Source: an uncultured Bacilli bacterium (GTDB lineage: Bacteria > Bacillota_I > Bacilli_A > RF39 > UBA660). From it: a DNA stretch of 20,147 nucleotides. The position numbers and the translations under genes were made by a program. The stretch covers positions 1 to 20,147 of the forward strand of contig CANRDQ010000026.1 of NCBI GenBank assembly GCA_947629395.1, in the 5' to 3' direction. The notes beneath the pieces were generated by a model. It saw only the letters and a program-made list of their open reading frames with translations, did not search any database and was not told the origin of the DNA. This document shows, one piece after another, positions 12,874 through 20,116 of the stretch (position 1 is its first letter; every line of letters starts with the position of its first letter).

Positions 12874-14853
12874 ATGTTTGAAAAAATCGTGTATATTAGT
12901 GATCATTCAGCAAATATTAAAATTAAAGATGGTATTAAAGTTACCATGAACTTAATGAATTTGCATATTATTTTTGAAGATAGTGAAAAGAAAATTTTAG
13001 GTGAAATTGATGATATGGACAATTCTATTGTTCGTGCTAGATTTTTAGGAGAAATCTCTAATGGTAAACTTTTAGGAGGTGTTTTAAGAAAGCCTTCATT
13101 AGATGCTAAAATAAGAGTTATTGAACCTGATGAAATACCTTTAATTGTAGGTCGTGATGAGAAAGGTTATATGCTATTAGGACAAAGTCCATATTATAAT
13201 GAATGTCCTGTTTACCTAGATGTTAATAACTTCTTCAGTAATCACTTTGCTATTTTTGGTAACACTGGTTCAGGAAAATCTTGTGGTGTTAGTAGAGTTG
13301 TACAAAATATGTTTCATGATGAGAGATTATTTCCTTATAAAGCAAACATGTTATTCTTTGATTCTTCAGGTGAATATTATAATGCCTTTAGAAACTTAAA
13401 TGAAATTAATCCAAATTATCATTATAAATTTTATACTACAAACGAAGCTGATGGAGTTGGTGAACCATTAAGACTTCCAATCTATTTACTAAATGTTCAG
13501 GATTTAGCTTTATTATTACAAGCTACAACTCACTCTCAATTACCAATTATCGAGAGAATGCTTAAACTTGCTATGATTTTTGCTGAAGATGGAGTAGATG
13601 CAAACGCTTATAAAAACCATTTAATTGCTAAAGCTATAATGACTATTTTATATACAAATCAAACTTCTCCAAATAAGAGAAATGATGTCTTCTCAATTTT
13701 AGCAAGTTGTTCTACAAAAGAATTTAACTTAGAAGCTGTAGTAGAAGGTATTGGATATACTCGTAAATTTAGAGAATTATTCTTAATCGATCAAGATGGA
13801 GAATTTGCTGAAAGTGTTCTTCTTACAGAATATATTTCTGGATTTATTAAAGATGAATATGATTCTTATGAACCACAAGGTGGAGTTTTCTATACATTAG
13901 ATGATCTAGAAAAAGCTCTTAACTTTACTTTAATTAGTGAAGGTTGGTTAAGAAATGAAAATACTTATGGTGATTCTGTAACTATTAGAGTTAGACTTCA
14001 TGATTTAATTATTGGTAACAATCATAAATACTTTGAAGTTGGAGAATACATGACTCTTGAACAATATTTATCATCTTTACTTATTTCCAATGGAAACAAA
14101 TATCAAATTGTTAATATTAATTTAGATGATGTAGATGATGATTTTGCGAAAGTAATTACGAAGATTTATTCTCGTTTAATATTTGAATTTGCTAAATCAT
14201 TAGACGATAGAGCTAGTATTCCTTTCCACATTATTGTTGAAGAAGCTCACCGTTATATTCAAAATGATACTGACCGTTTCTTAATTGGTTATAATATATT
14301 TGAACGTATTGCTAAAGAAGGTCGTAAATATGGTGTGTTATTAGGATTAATTTCTCAAAGACCAGTAGAACTTTCTGATACCGTTATTTCACAATGTTCA
14401 AACTTCTTAATATTTAAGATGAACCACCCAGTTGATGTTGACTATATCAAAAAAATGGTTCCAAACATCAGTGATGAAATTGTTGAAAAACAAAAAAGTT
14501 TACAAGCTGGTACTTGTTTAGGATTCGGTATGGCATTCAGAGTTCCATTAATTGTTAAATTACAAATGCCAGATCCAGCACCTAAGAGTGGTAACTGTAA
14601 TGTTGTTGAAATTTGGGATGGTAATAATACTCCTCAACAACAGCAACCACAACCACAGCCAGAACCACCTAGACCGGTTATGCCAGTTCATGAACAAGTT
14701 CCAAGTTATAACCCAACTTACTTTACAGAATCAGTAGAAGCAACTGCTCCTGAATCATCACTTGCTTATCAGGATGTTGCTCCAATACAAGAGCCTGAGG
14801 TAATTAAACCAGAACCATTAAAGCCTCTTGTTGAAAATATTACAATTGAATAA
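12874..14853 (+). CDS. HerA-like (DUF87) DNA-translocating ATPase
   Basis: HerA/FtsK-superfamily hexameric ATPases pump DNA. In archaea and some bacteria they work with a nuclease (NurA or others) in end resection or phage defence. The 659-residue protein has an N-terminal beta-barrel-like region (about 1-90). The ATPase core has Walker A GNTGSGKS at 129-136, Walker B IIVEEAH at 453-459, a likely arginine finger in KEGRKYG (481-487) and the sensor SQRP at 495-498. A tail after about 587 is rich in Gln, Pro and Glu and looks disordered. AGAGGG precedes the ATG. No nuclease gene is adjacent; the next gene is an Hpt-receiver protein with its own promoter. A housekeeping chromosomal role is as likely as defence. 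Confidence 0.88.
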   Translation: MFEKIVYISDHSANIKIKDGIKVTMNLMNLHIIFEDSEKKILGEIDDMDNSIVRARFLGEISNGKLLGGVLRKPSLDAKIRVIEPDEIPLIVGRDEKGYMLLGQSPYYNECPVYLDVNNFFSNHFAIFGNTGSGKSCGVSRVVQNMFHDERLFPYKANMLFFDSSGEYYNAFRNLNEINPNYHYKFYTTNEADGVGEPLRLPIYLLNVQDLALLLQATTHSQLPIIERMLKLAMIFAEDGVDANAYKNHLIAKAIMTILYTNQTSPNKRNDVFSILASCSTKEFNLEAVVEGIGYTRKFRELFLIDQDGEFAESVLLTEYISGFIKDEYDSYEPQGGVFYTLDDLEKALNFTLISEGWLRNENTYGDSVTIRVRLHDLIIGNNHKYFEVGEYMTLEQYLSSLLISNGNKYQIVNINLDDVDDDFAKVITKIYSRLIFEFAKSLDDRASIPFHIIVEEAHRYIQNDTDRFLIGYNIFERIAKEGRKYGVLLGLISQRPVELSDTVISQCSNFLIFKMNHPVDVDYIKKMVPNISDEIVEKQKSLQAGTCLGFGMAFRVPLIVKLQMPDPAPKSGNCNVVEIWDGNNTPQQQQPQPQPEPPRPVMPVHEQVPSYNPTYFTESVEATAPESSLAYQDVAPIQEPEVIKPEPLKPLVENITIE

Positions 14854-14855
14854 TT

Positions 14856-14878
14856 AAGAGGATAATTCCTCTTTTTTT
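14856..14878 (+). terminator. Terminator of the HerA-like gene
   Basis: AAGAGGA (14856-14862) pairs with TCCTCTT (14867-14873), with a TAAT loop and a T-run. Confidence 0.85.
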
Positions 14879-14879
14879 G

Positions 14880-15127
14880 TTTGAATAAATTATTAGTTTA
14901 TCTTTAAAAGATACTAGAAGTAACCATATTAGAAATCATAAACATATTAAATAATAGATTTATATGATCAAAGGAAATAAAGCATTTTCAACAACAGCAC
15001 CAACAGGAGTAAAATAGTGTCAATAGTTAAAAAAAATAAAAGTTAAAAACATCTCATTTTTTAATAAAAACATCTCAAAAGATGACCAATAATGTCAAAT
15101 TCTAGTAAATTACTAGGATTTTTTTTG
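14880..15127. other. Intergenic region with terminator-like hairpin but no gene
   Basis: No coding region is supported. AAAACATCTCA occurs twice (about 15047 and 15068), the second copy forming CATCT-CAAA-AGATG. A short hairpin, CTAGTAA with TTACTAG (15102-15116), is followed by eight T residues and has no gene before it. A small transcript ending here is possible, but I see no convincing promoter for it. Confidence 0.4.
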
Positions 15128-15142
15128 CATTTATAAAAATAA

Positions 15143-15151
15143 TGTTATAAT
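15143..15151 (+). promoter_or_regulatory. Extended -10 promoter of the Hpt-receiver gene
   Basis: TGTTATAAT at 15143-15151 is a perfect extended -10. TTGCAT at 15125-15130 gives only a 15-base spacer. The start codon follows 21 bases later, with AGGAG in between. Confidence 0.65.
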
Positions 15152-15172
15152 TATTATAGGAGAGTAGATATT

Positions 15173-15997
15173 ATGGGTGAAAAGAATATTGAAATGTTAA
15201 TTAGTAACGGTGTTGATGTAGAAAAAAGTTTAGAGTTATTTGGCGATATTGATACTTATAATGAGACTATAGGTGAGCTACTTACCGCTATTAACAAAAA
15301 AATACCTCAACTTGAAGAATATATGAATGTTGGGGATATGAATAATTATGCAATTTTAGTTCATTCTTTAAAAAGTGATGCACGATATTTTGGTTTTTCA
15401 CAATTAGGAGAAATAGCTTTTCAACATGAAATGAAAAGTAAAGAAAATAATAGTAGTTATATAAATATGAATTTTGAACAATTAAAAGCCGAAGCAGAAA
15501 AAGCACGTTCACTCATTGAACAGTATTTAGGAAATAGTGCTTCTGTCTCAACAGAAACAACCCCTTCAACTCGTTCTTATGATATAACGGATACTGATGT
15601 AATTGCGCCACTTTATACTGATAAAGTATTTTTGGTAGCAGATGACTCTAATATTGTTAGAACTTTTGTTGAAAAAACCTTTGATGATGATCATGTAAAA
15701 GTATTAGAAGATGGAAAAGAAGTAATTGAAACTATTAAGAACAATGAAAATATGATTACAGGATTATTACTTGATTTAAATATGCCTAATGTAAATGGTT
15801 TTGAGGTGTTAGATTATTTTAAAGAACATAATTTATTTAAGAAAATTCCAACTTCTATAATTACAGGAGAAAGTGCCAGAGAAACAATGGAAAAAGCATA
15901 TAAATATAATATCGTTGATATTCTAACTAAACCGTTTAGTGAAGAAGATTTAAAAAGAGTTGTTGAAAAAACAAAAAATATTGTAAATTGGACATAG
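15173..15997 (+). CDS. Hpt-receiver phosphorelay protein
   Basis: The 274-residue protein joins a histidine phosphotransfer domain to a response-regulator receiver domain, with no output domain. The Hpt part (about 15-120) has the phosphoacceptor H64 in VHSLKSDARYFGF. A Ser/Thr-rich linker (about 121-140) follows. The receiver (about 150-270) has acidic D157/D158, phosphoacceptor D201 in LLLDLNMPNVNGF, TGE at 231-233 and K253 in LTKPF. All residues needed for phosphotransfer in both domains are present. It should act as a soluble phosphorelay or sink whose partner kinase is encoded elsewhere. No kinase or output regulator is in the window. It is single, with its own promoter and terminator. 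Which pathway it serves cannot be inferred. Confidence 0.92.
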   Translation: MGEKNIEMLISNGVDVEKSLELFGDIDTYNETIGELLTAINKKIPQLEEYMNVGDMNNYAILVHSLKSDARYFGFSQLGEIAFQHEMKSKENNSSYINMNFEQLKAEAEKARSLIEQYLGNSASVSTETTPSTRSYDITDTDVIAPLYTDKVFLVADDSNIVRTFVEKTFDDDHVKVLEDGKEVIETIKNNENMITGLLLDLNMPNVNGFEVLDYFKEHNLFKKIPTSIITGESARETMEKAYKYNIVDILTKPFSEEDLKRVVEKTKNIVNWT

Positions 15998-16014
15998 GCA
16001 CGTTGTGCCTTTTT
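15996..16014 (+). terminator. Terminator of the Hpt-receiver gene
   Basis: AGGCAC (15996-16001) pairs with GTGCCT (16005-16010), followed by TTTT. The stem begins inside the stop codon. Confidence 0.75.
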
Positions 16015-16078
16015 GTGTTTATAAATAAAATTAATATATAAACTTTTTTGGAAAATAATAAAAAGGGAGGAATTAGTC

Positions 16079-17170
16079 ATGTTTGAACAATTACTAAAAT
16101 TTGACGAGACACAAAAAAAGAAAAAACAAAAGAAAAAAAGAATTATAATAACGGTGATATCTTTAATATTATTGATTGGAATTAGTGTAGGTATTTATTT
16201 TTATTTAAATATGTTCAAAAAAGATACTAAAAAGACAAAGATAGAGACCATTAAGATTGTGGATATAAATAGTCATGAAAGACCGATTGCTGTTATGATT
16301 GATAACAACGTAGGAGCAAATGCTCATGCTGGTCTTGATAAAGCTTATATTACTTATGAAGCTATTGTTGAAGGTGGTCTGACTAGAATTATGGCTTTAT
16401 ATAAGGATAAAGATGTAGACTTAATTGGACCAGTTCGTTCTTCTAGACATTATTTTTTAGATTATGCTTTAGAAAATGATGCTTTATATGCTCATTATGG
16501 ATGGAGTACTTATGCCGAAAATGATATTAAAAAGTTCGCGGTTAATAATTTGAATGGTATGAACAATGGTCAAAAAGCTTTTTGGAGAGATAAACAAATA
16601 GCTTCCCCTCATAATGTGTTCACTAGTACAGATGATATATATGAGACTGCTAAAGCACTTGATTATGATACTAAAAGTTATGATTGGCTATTACTAAATT
16701 ATAGTGCTAAAGAAATTAATTTATTTAAAGCTAAAACTAAAAATGATGATTCTGAATATATAGAAGAAGAGGATGACGCTATAATCGCTAATACAGTAAC
16801 CATTCCTTATTCTAATAGTGAAGTTCGTTCTTATACTTATGATAGTGAAACTAAAACTTATTTACGTTTTATGAATGAAAAACCTCATATAGACAAAGTA
16901 ACAGGCAAACAATTACAATATAAAAATATTATTATCCAAAGTGTAAAAAATAGAAGTATTGATAATTACGGACGCCAAGATTTAGATACAGCTGGCAGTG
17001 GAGAAGGCTACTATATTACTAATGGTTATGCCAAAAAAATATGGTGGACAAAATCTACACGTAGTGATAAAATTAAATATGCGTATGAGGATGGTAGTGA
17101 GGTAAAAATCAATGATGGAAATACTTTTATTCAAGTACAACCATCAAGTCTTGAATCAACGTTTGAATAA
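16079..17170 (+). CDS. YerB-like DUF3048 protein, membrane-anchored
   Basis: This protein belongs to the DUF3048 (YerB) family of surface-attached proteins of unknown function in Firmicutes. The 363-residue product starts with a lysine-rich cytoplasmic end (12-21) and one transmembrane segment at about 22-43. The extracellular part has the family motifs RPIAVMIDN (68-76), YEAIVEGGLTR (93-103), GPVRSSR (117-123) and AHYGWS (138-143), with the DUF3048_C part at about 230-355. No lipobox cysteine is visible, unlike the predicted lipoprotein form of Bacillus subtilis YerB; here the protein would be held by the uncleaved helix. GGGAGG lies 8 bases upstream of the ATG. The gpsA start follows 20 bases after its stop without a terminator, so the two are probably co-transcribed. 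Confidence 0.88.
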   Translation: MFEQLLKFDETQKKKKQKKKRIIITVISLILLIGISVGIYFYLNMFKKDTKKTKIETIKIVDINSHERPIAVMIDNNVGANAHAGLDKAYITYEAIVEGGLTRIMALYKDKDVDLIGPVRSSRHYFLDYALENDALYAHYGWSTYAENDIKKFAVNNLNGMNNGQKAFWRDKQIASPHNVFTSTDDIYETAKALDYDTKSYDWLLLNYSAKEINLFKAKTKNDDSEYIEEEDDAIIANTVTIPYSNSEVRSYTYDSETKTYLRFMNEKPHIDKVTGKQLQYKNIIIQSVKNRSIDNYGRQDLDTAGSGEGYYITNGYAKKIWWTKSTRSDKIKYAYEDGSEVKINDGNTFIQVQPSSLESTFE

Positions 17171-17190
17171 ACAAAAAAGGATGGTAAATA

Positions 17191-18165
17191 ATGAAAATAG
17201 GAATTTTAGGTACAGGAGCGTACGGGGTAGCATTGTCTACTGTTATGAGTAGTAATAAACATGAAGTAATGATGTGGACAAAATTTCCAGATGAAAAAAG
17301 AACTCTAGAGGAAACTGGTGAAACAGTAACTTTACCAGGAGTAAAAATCGACCCTGAAGTAAAAATAACTAATGATATTGAAGAATGTATTAATAATAAA
17401 GATGTTATATTTATTGCGATACCTGCAGCTTTTATAGATGACACTATGAAGTTAATTCAAAACAAAGTAAAAGAAGATATGCATTTTTGCATTGCTAGTA
17501 AAGGAATTGAACAAGAAACAGGTCTTTTCTTAAATCAAATAGTAGAAAAGTATATTGTTAATAATAATATAGCTGTAATATCTGGACCAACATTTGCAAT
17601 TGATATAGCTAGTAAGAACCCTTGTGCTTTAACTCTTGGTTCAACAAGTGTAGAAACAGCCGAAAGAGTAGACAAGGCATTAAGAAATAAATTTTTAAAA
17701 CTTCGTCATACAGAAGATGTGATTGGAGTAGAAACTTGTGGAGCTATTAAAAACGTTATAGCTTTAGCTTCAGGAATGATTCATGGTTTAGGTGGTAACG
17801 ATTCAACTAGAGCAATGTTACTTACTGAAGCATTACATGATATGAAAACTATCATCGATGTATTTGATGGTGATCCTAAAACTGTTTTAAGCTATGCAGG
17901 ATTTGGAGATTTACTATTAACCTGTACTAGTTTTAAAAGTAGAAATTTCTCCTTTGGTGAATTATTAGGAAGAAAAGCTTCCCCAGAAGAAATTGATACA
18001 TATCTATCAAAAAATACAGTAGAAGGACTTTACACAGTTAAATCAATATATAAACTTTTAAATGATAAAAAAGCCAAAGTACCAATTATTGATTTAATCC
18101 ACGATATTTGTATGAACAAAGAAAAGCCAGAAGAGTTATTAACATTTTTAGTGGAAAAAATATAG
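17191..18165 (+). CDS. gpsA: Glycerol-3-phosphate dehydrogenase [NAD(P)+]
   Basis: This enzyme reduces dihydroxyacetone phosphate to sn-glycerol 3-phosphate, the backbone for phospholipid synthesis, in the cytoplasm. The 324-residue product is of normal length. The N-terminal Rossmann fold has GTGAYG at 7-12. K104 (ASKGIEQ) and K187 (GAIKNVIA) match the conserved active-site lysines. SGPTFA (131-136) and GFGDLLLTC (237-245) are family signatures. A slight variation is GGNDSTRAML at 201-210, where many homologues have G-x-GDN. AAAGGATGG lies before the ATG. It is the second gene of a probable operon with the DUF3048 gene. Confidence 0.96.
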   Translation: MKIGILGTGAYGVALSTVMSSNKHEVMMWTKFPDEKRTLEETGETVTLPGVKIDPEVKITNDIEECINNKDVIFIAIPAAFIDDTMKLIQNKVKEDMHFCIASKGIEQETGLFLNQIVEKYIVNNNIAVISGPTFAIDIASKNPCALTLGSTSVETAERVDKALRNKFLKLRHTEDVIGVETCGAIKNVIALASGMIHGLGGNDSTRAMLLTEALHDMKTIIDVFDGDPKTVLSYAGFGDLLLTCTSFKSRNFSFGELLGRKASPEEIDTYLSKNTVEGLYTVKSIYKLLNDKKAKVPIIDLIHDICMNKEKPEELLTFLVEKI

Positions 18166-18172
18166 AATTAAG

Positions 18173-18199
18173 AAAGAGTAGGGATGCTCTTTTTTTTTT
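18173..18199 (+). terminator. Terminator of gpsA
   Basis: AAAGAGTA pairs with TGCTCTTT (including one wobble) around a GGGA loop, followed by about ten T residues. Confidence 0.8.
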
Positions 18200-18277
18200 G
18201 TTTTCAACAGTTTTTGTGGAAAAAGTAGATGTAAATCGAATATTAAAATCAGAAAAAATAAGTAAATAAATTCAATT

Positions 18278-18288
18278 TATGATATAAT
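18278..18288 (+). promoter_or_regulatory. Extended -10 promoter of the DUF308 gene
   Basis: TTATGATATAAT ends in a TG-A-TATAAT extended -10 with TATAAT at 18283-18288. No clear -35 is seen. A DnaA-box-like TGTGGAAAA lies upstream at 18215-18223. Confidence 0.6.
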
Positions 18289-18322
18289 TATTAAAGATAG
18301 TGTATATATATGGAGGTAAAAG

Positions 18323-18967
18323 ATGGAAATATTTATAAGAAAAAATTATAAAAGTGGAATTGTCTCATCAATTATATTGTTTATATTTGGATTATTACTT
18401 CTTTTAAAATCTGAAGAAACAATAGTTACTATTTCTTATGTTGTAGGATCTGTCATTATTGCTATGGGAGCTTTAGCTTTTATTAATTATTTTACAGGTA
18501 AAGATAATAAAGTATTAGGCATTGCTTATGGAATCATTTCTGTAGTTTTAGGAGTTATCATTATTTCTAATCCAGTAGCAATCGCTAGTATTATTCCTAT
18601 AATTATAGGAGTAGGTATTATTTTAAATAGTGCTATGAAATTACAATATGCTCTAGAATTAAAAAAACTTTCAAGTGAAATGTGGAAAACTACATTTATA
18701 GTAGCTCTAATTTCTACTATATGTGGGGTTATTATTCTCTTTAATCCATTTCAAGGAGCTGTTCTTATCACTCAAGTTATTGGTATATTCCTAATTTTAT
18801 ATTCAATCATTGATATTATATGTTCCTTTAAAATTAATAAGGATTTAAAAGTTGATATTGAAACACCTAATACAAAACAAGTAGAAGTTTCAGTATATGA
18901 AGCTGAAGTTGTTAAAGAAAAGAAATCAAAAAAGAAAAGTTCTAAAAAAAATAAAGATACAAAATAA
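18323..18967 (+). CDS. HdeD-family (DUF308) integral membrane protein
   Basis: The 214-residue protein has about six transmembrane helices, roughly at 11-28, 33-54, 63-79, 84-103, 120-139 and 144-164. They form three hairpins with recurring G-x-x-x-L-x-x-x-P patterns, typical of DUF308/HdeD. A hydrophilic, lysine-rich cytoplasmic tail follows (about 165-214, ending KKSSKKNKDTK). HdeD in Escherichia coli is linked to acid resistance, but the function in Firmicutes is unknown and should not be assumed. GGAGG lies 7 bases before the ATG. A 56-residue membrane peptide starts 14 bases after the stop, so they are probably co-transcribed and might interact. Confidence 0.85.
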   Translation: MEIFIRKNYKSGIVSSIILFIFGLLLLLKSEETIVTISYVVGSVIIAMGALAFINYFTGKDNKVLGIAYGIISVVLGVIIISNPVAIASIIPIIIGVGIILNSAMKLQYALELKKLSSEMWKTTFIVALISTICGVIILFNPFQGAVLITQVIGIFLILYSIIDIICSFKINKDLKVDIETPNTKQVEVSVYEAEVVKEKKSKKKSSKKNKDTK

Positions 18968-18981
18968 AAGAGGTGATTAGG

Positions 18982-19152
18982 ATGATGACGTTATCAATGT
19001 TTGCTGGTTTAACTCATTTTTTAGATGAAAAGACCGCTAGTTTAAGAGAATTTGTTTTAAGTTTTGGAAAAGATGCGACTGTTCCTACGATTGTTGTAGT
19101 TGGTACTGTTCTAGTAGGTTTAGTCTTAATTTCATTGTTTGGAAATCGTTAA
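18982..19152 (+). CDS. Small membrane protein (56 residues), function unknown
   Basis: GAGGTGATT precedes tandem ATG codons at 18982 and 18985. Residues 1-33 are amphipathic and mildly charged (THFLDEKTASLREFVLSFGK). Residues 34-53 are a clear transmembrane helix (VPTIVVVGTVLVGLVLISLF), and the protein ends GNR. The short gap to the DUF308 gene, the good ribosome site and a strong terminator directly after the stop argue for a real gene. I do not recognise a family. An accessory subunit of the DUF308 protein is a reasonable guess, but only a guess. Confidence 0.75.
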   Translation: MMTLSMFAGLTHFLDEKTASLREFVLSFGKDATVPTIVVVGTVLVGLVLISLFGNR

Positions 19153-19155
19153 AAT

Positions 19156-19183
19156 AATATCCTTTATATATAAGGATATTTTT
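19156..19183 (+). terminator. Terminator of the DUF308 / small membrane protein operon
   Basis: AATATCCTT (19156-19164) pairs perfectly with AAGGATATT (19172-19180), followed by T residues. Confidence 0.88.
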
Positions 19184-19189
19184 CTTTTG

Positions 19190-19218
19190 TTGAAAAGTCC
19201 CTAAAAAAGCGATATAAT
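19190..19218 (+). promoter_or_regulatory. Promoter of the DUF402 gene
   Basis: TTGAAA at 19190-19195, 17 bases, TATAAT at 19213-19218. The in-frame ATG at 19217 overlaps the -10 box and so cannot be the start. Confidence 0.8.
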
Positions 19219-19243
19219 GTTGAAAGAGACGCGAGGTATTAAA

Positions 19244-19780
19244 ATGAAATTAGAAATAGGAAAAAGATATAACATACATAGTTATAAGCATAATAAAAAA
19301 ATCCACAGATCTTGGGATGAAGCAGTTTTACTAGAAATTCATGATGACTATTTAATATTTGGAAATAATAGAACTAAAGTTACAGAATCAGATGGCAGAA
19401 CATGGAAAACTAAAGAACCAGCAGTTTTATATTTTTTTAAAGACAAATGGTACAATATTATAGGTCAATACAAAAAAGATGGAATTTATTATTATTGTAA
19501 TATAGCTTCCCCAGCCATAGTGGAAGAAGATACTATTAAATATATTGATTATGATTTAGACTTAAGAGTATTTCCAGATGGATCATTTAAAGTATTAGAC
19601 CGAGGAGAATATAAATATCATAAAGAACTTATGGGATATTCTGATAAATTAGACTATGTGTTAAAAAGTCAGTTATCAGAATTAATAGAATTAGTTCGTA
19701 ATAAAGAATTATGTTTTCTACCAGGTGTAGTGGAAAAATATTATGAACAATATAAAAATGTAAAATATACAAAGCAATAA
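19244..19780 (+). CDS. DUF402-family protein, probable nucleotide phosphatase
   Basis: DUF402 proteins are small metal-dependent phosphohydrolases. Characterised members include the staphylococcal nucleoside tri-/diphosphatase Ntdp and the fosfomycin-pathway enzyme FomD. The product from 19244 has 178 residues, close to Ntdp. The conserved core is visible: YYYCNIASPAIVEED (around 82-96), then YIDYDLDLRVFPDG with the acidic residues expected to bind metal. Near the N-terminus are GKRYNIHSYKHN and SWDEAVLLEI. The ATG at 19244 is chosen because GCGAGG lies upstream and an earlier ATG at 19217 falls inside the -10 box. The leader is only about 20 bases. Substrate is not predictable beyond the nucleotide-phosphatase inference. 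Confidence 0.85.
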   Translation: MKLEIGKRYNIHSYKHNKKIHRSWDEAVLLEIHDDYLIFGNNRTKVTESDGRTWKTKEPAVLYFFKDKWYNIIGQYKKDGIYYYCNIASPAIVEEDTIKYIDYDLDLRVFPDGSFKVLDRGEYKYHKELMGYSDKLDYVLKSQLSELIELVRNKELCFLPGVVEKYYEQYKNVKYTKQ

Positions 19781-19809
19781 AATTAAATAATAAAATTGCT
19801 TTTTTTTAT
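19771..19809 (+). terminator. Terminator of the DUF402 gene
   Basis: AAAGCAAT (19771-19778) pairs with ATTGCTTT (19795-19802), with an AT-rich loop, followed by T residues. The stem overlaps the last codons and stop. Confidence 0.8.
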
Positions 19810-19879
19810 TACTATTTTGTCATTTTTAAAGGAATTTAGAATAAAATATATAAAAAGTGAAAAAAATGCACTTTTTTTG

Positions 19880-19908
19880 TTGACAAACAAAAGGTGGTTT
19901 GTTATATT
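19880..19908 (+). promoter_or_regulatory. rRNA-type promoter P1
   Basis: Perfect TTGACA at 19880-19885, 17 bases, TATATT at 19903-19908. It lies upstream of a second equally good promoter; such tandem promoters are typical of Firmicute ribosomal RNA operons. A small hairpin (CACTG with CAGTG) follows the expected start. Confidence 0.8.
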
Positions 19909-20081
19909 AAATGGGCACTGGAAAAAATCAGTGTAAAATTGTGTTAATATGTAGAACATTTCGATGTCAAAGCTAAAACACAATCAAACATATTTTATTG
20001 TAATCTGAATAAGAAAAAGATAAAAAAGTATGTTGTTAAATTGTGTCTAATTATTATGTAAAAAAATAAATAAAAAAAGTG

Positions 20082-20110
20082 TTGACAGAGTAAAAAATGT
20101 TTGATATATT
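20082..20110 (+). promoter_or_regulatory. rRNA-type promoter P2
   Basis: TTGACA at 20082-20087, 17 bases, TATATT at 20105-20110: the same -10 and spacing as P1. The two -35 boxes are about 200 bases apart. The intervening DNA is AT-rich and without a gene. Confidence 0.85.
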
Positions 20111-20116
20111 AATAAC

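Noticed and set aside
14552..14737. Plus-strand frame inside the tail of the HerA-like gene
   Set aside because: Overlapping frame created by the Gln/Pro-rich tail; no ribosome site.
14964..15017. 17-codon frame after the HerA-like gene (MIKGNKAFSTTAPTGVK)
   Set aside because: Composition is somewhat gene-like, but there is no ribosome site or promoter and it is too short to support.
15291..15512. Minus-strand frame inside the Hpt-receiver gene
   Set aside because: Antisense shadow with no start signals.
15814..16080. Minus-strand frame spanning the end of the Hpt-receiver gene and its terminator
   Set aside because: Runs through a terminator hairpin and antisense to conserved receiver codons; no ribosome site.
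17127..17444. Minus-strand frame across the DUF3048/gpsA junction
   Set aside because: Antisense to the conserved gpsA start; no independent signals.
19783..19983. Minus-strand 66-codon frame under the rRNA-type promoter P1
   Set aside because: Overlaps the terminator and promoter P1; low-complexity Phe/Ile/Asn composition expected by chance in AT-rich DNA.
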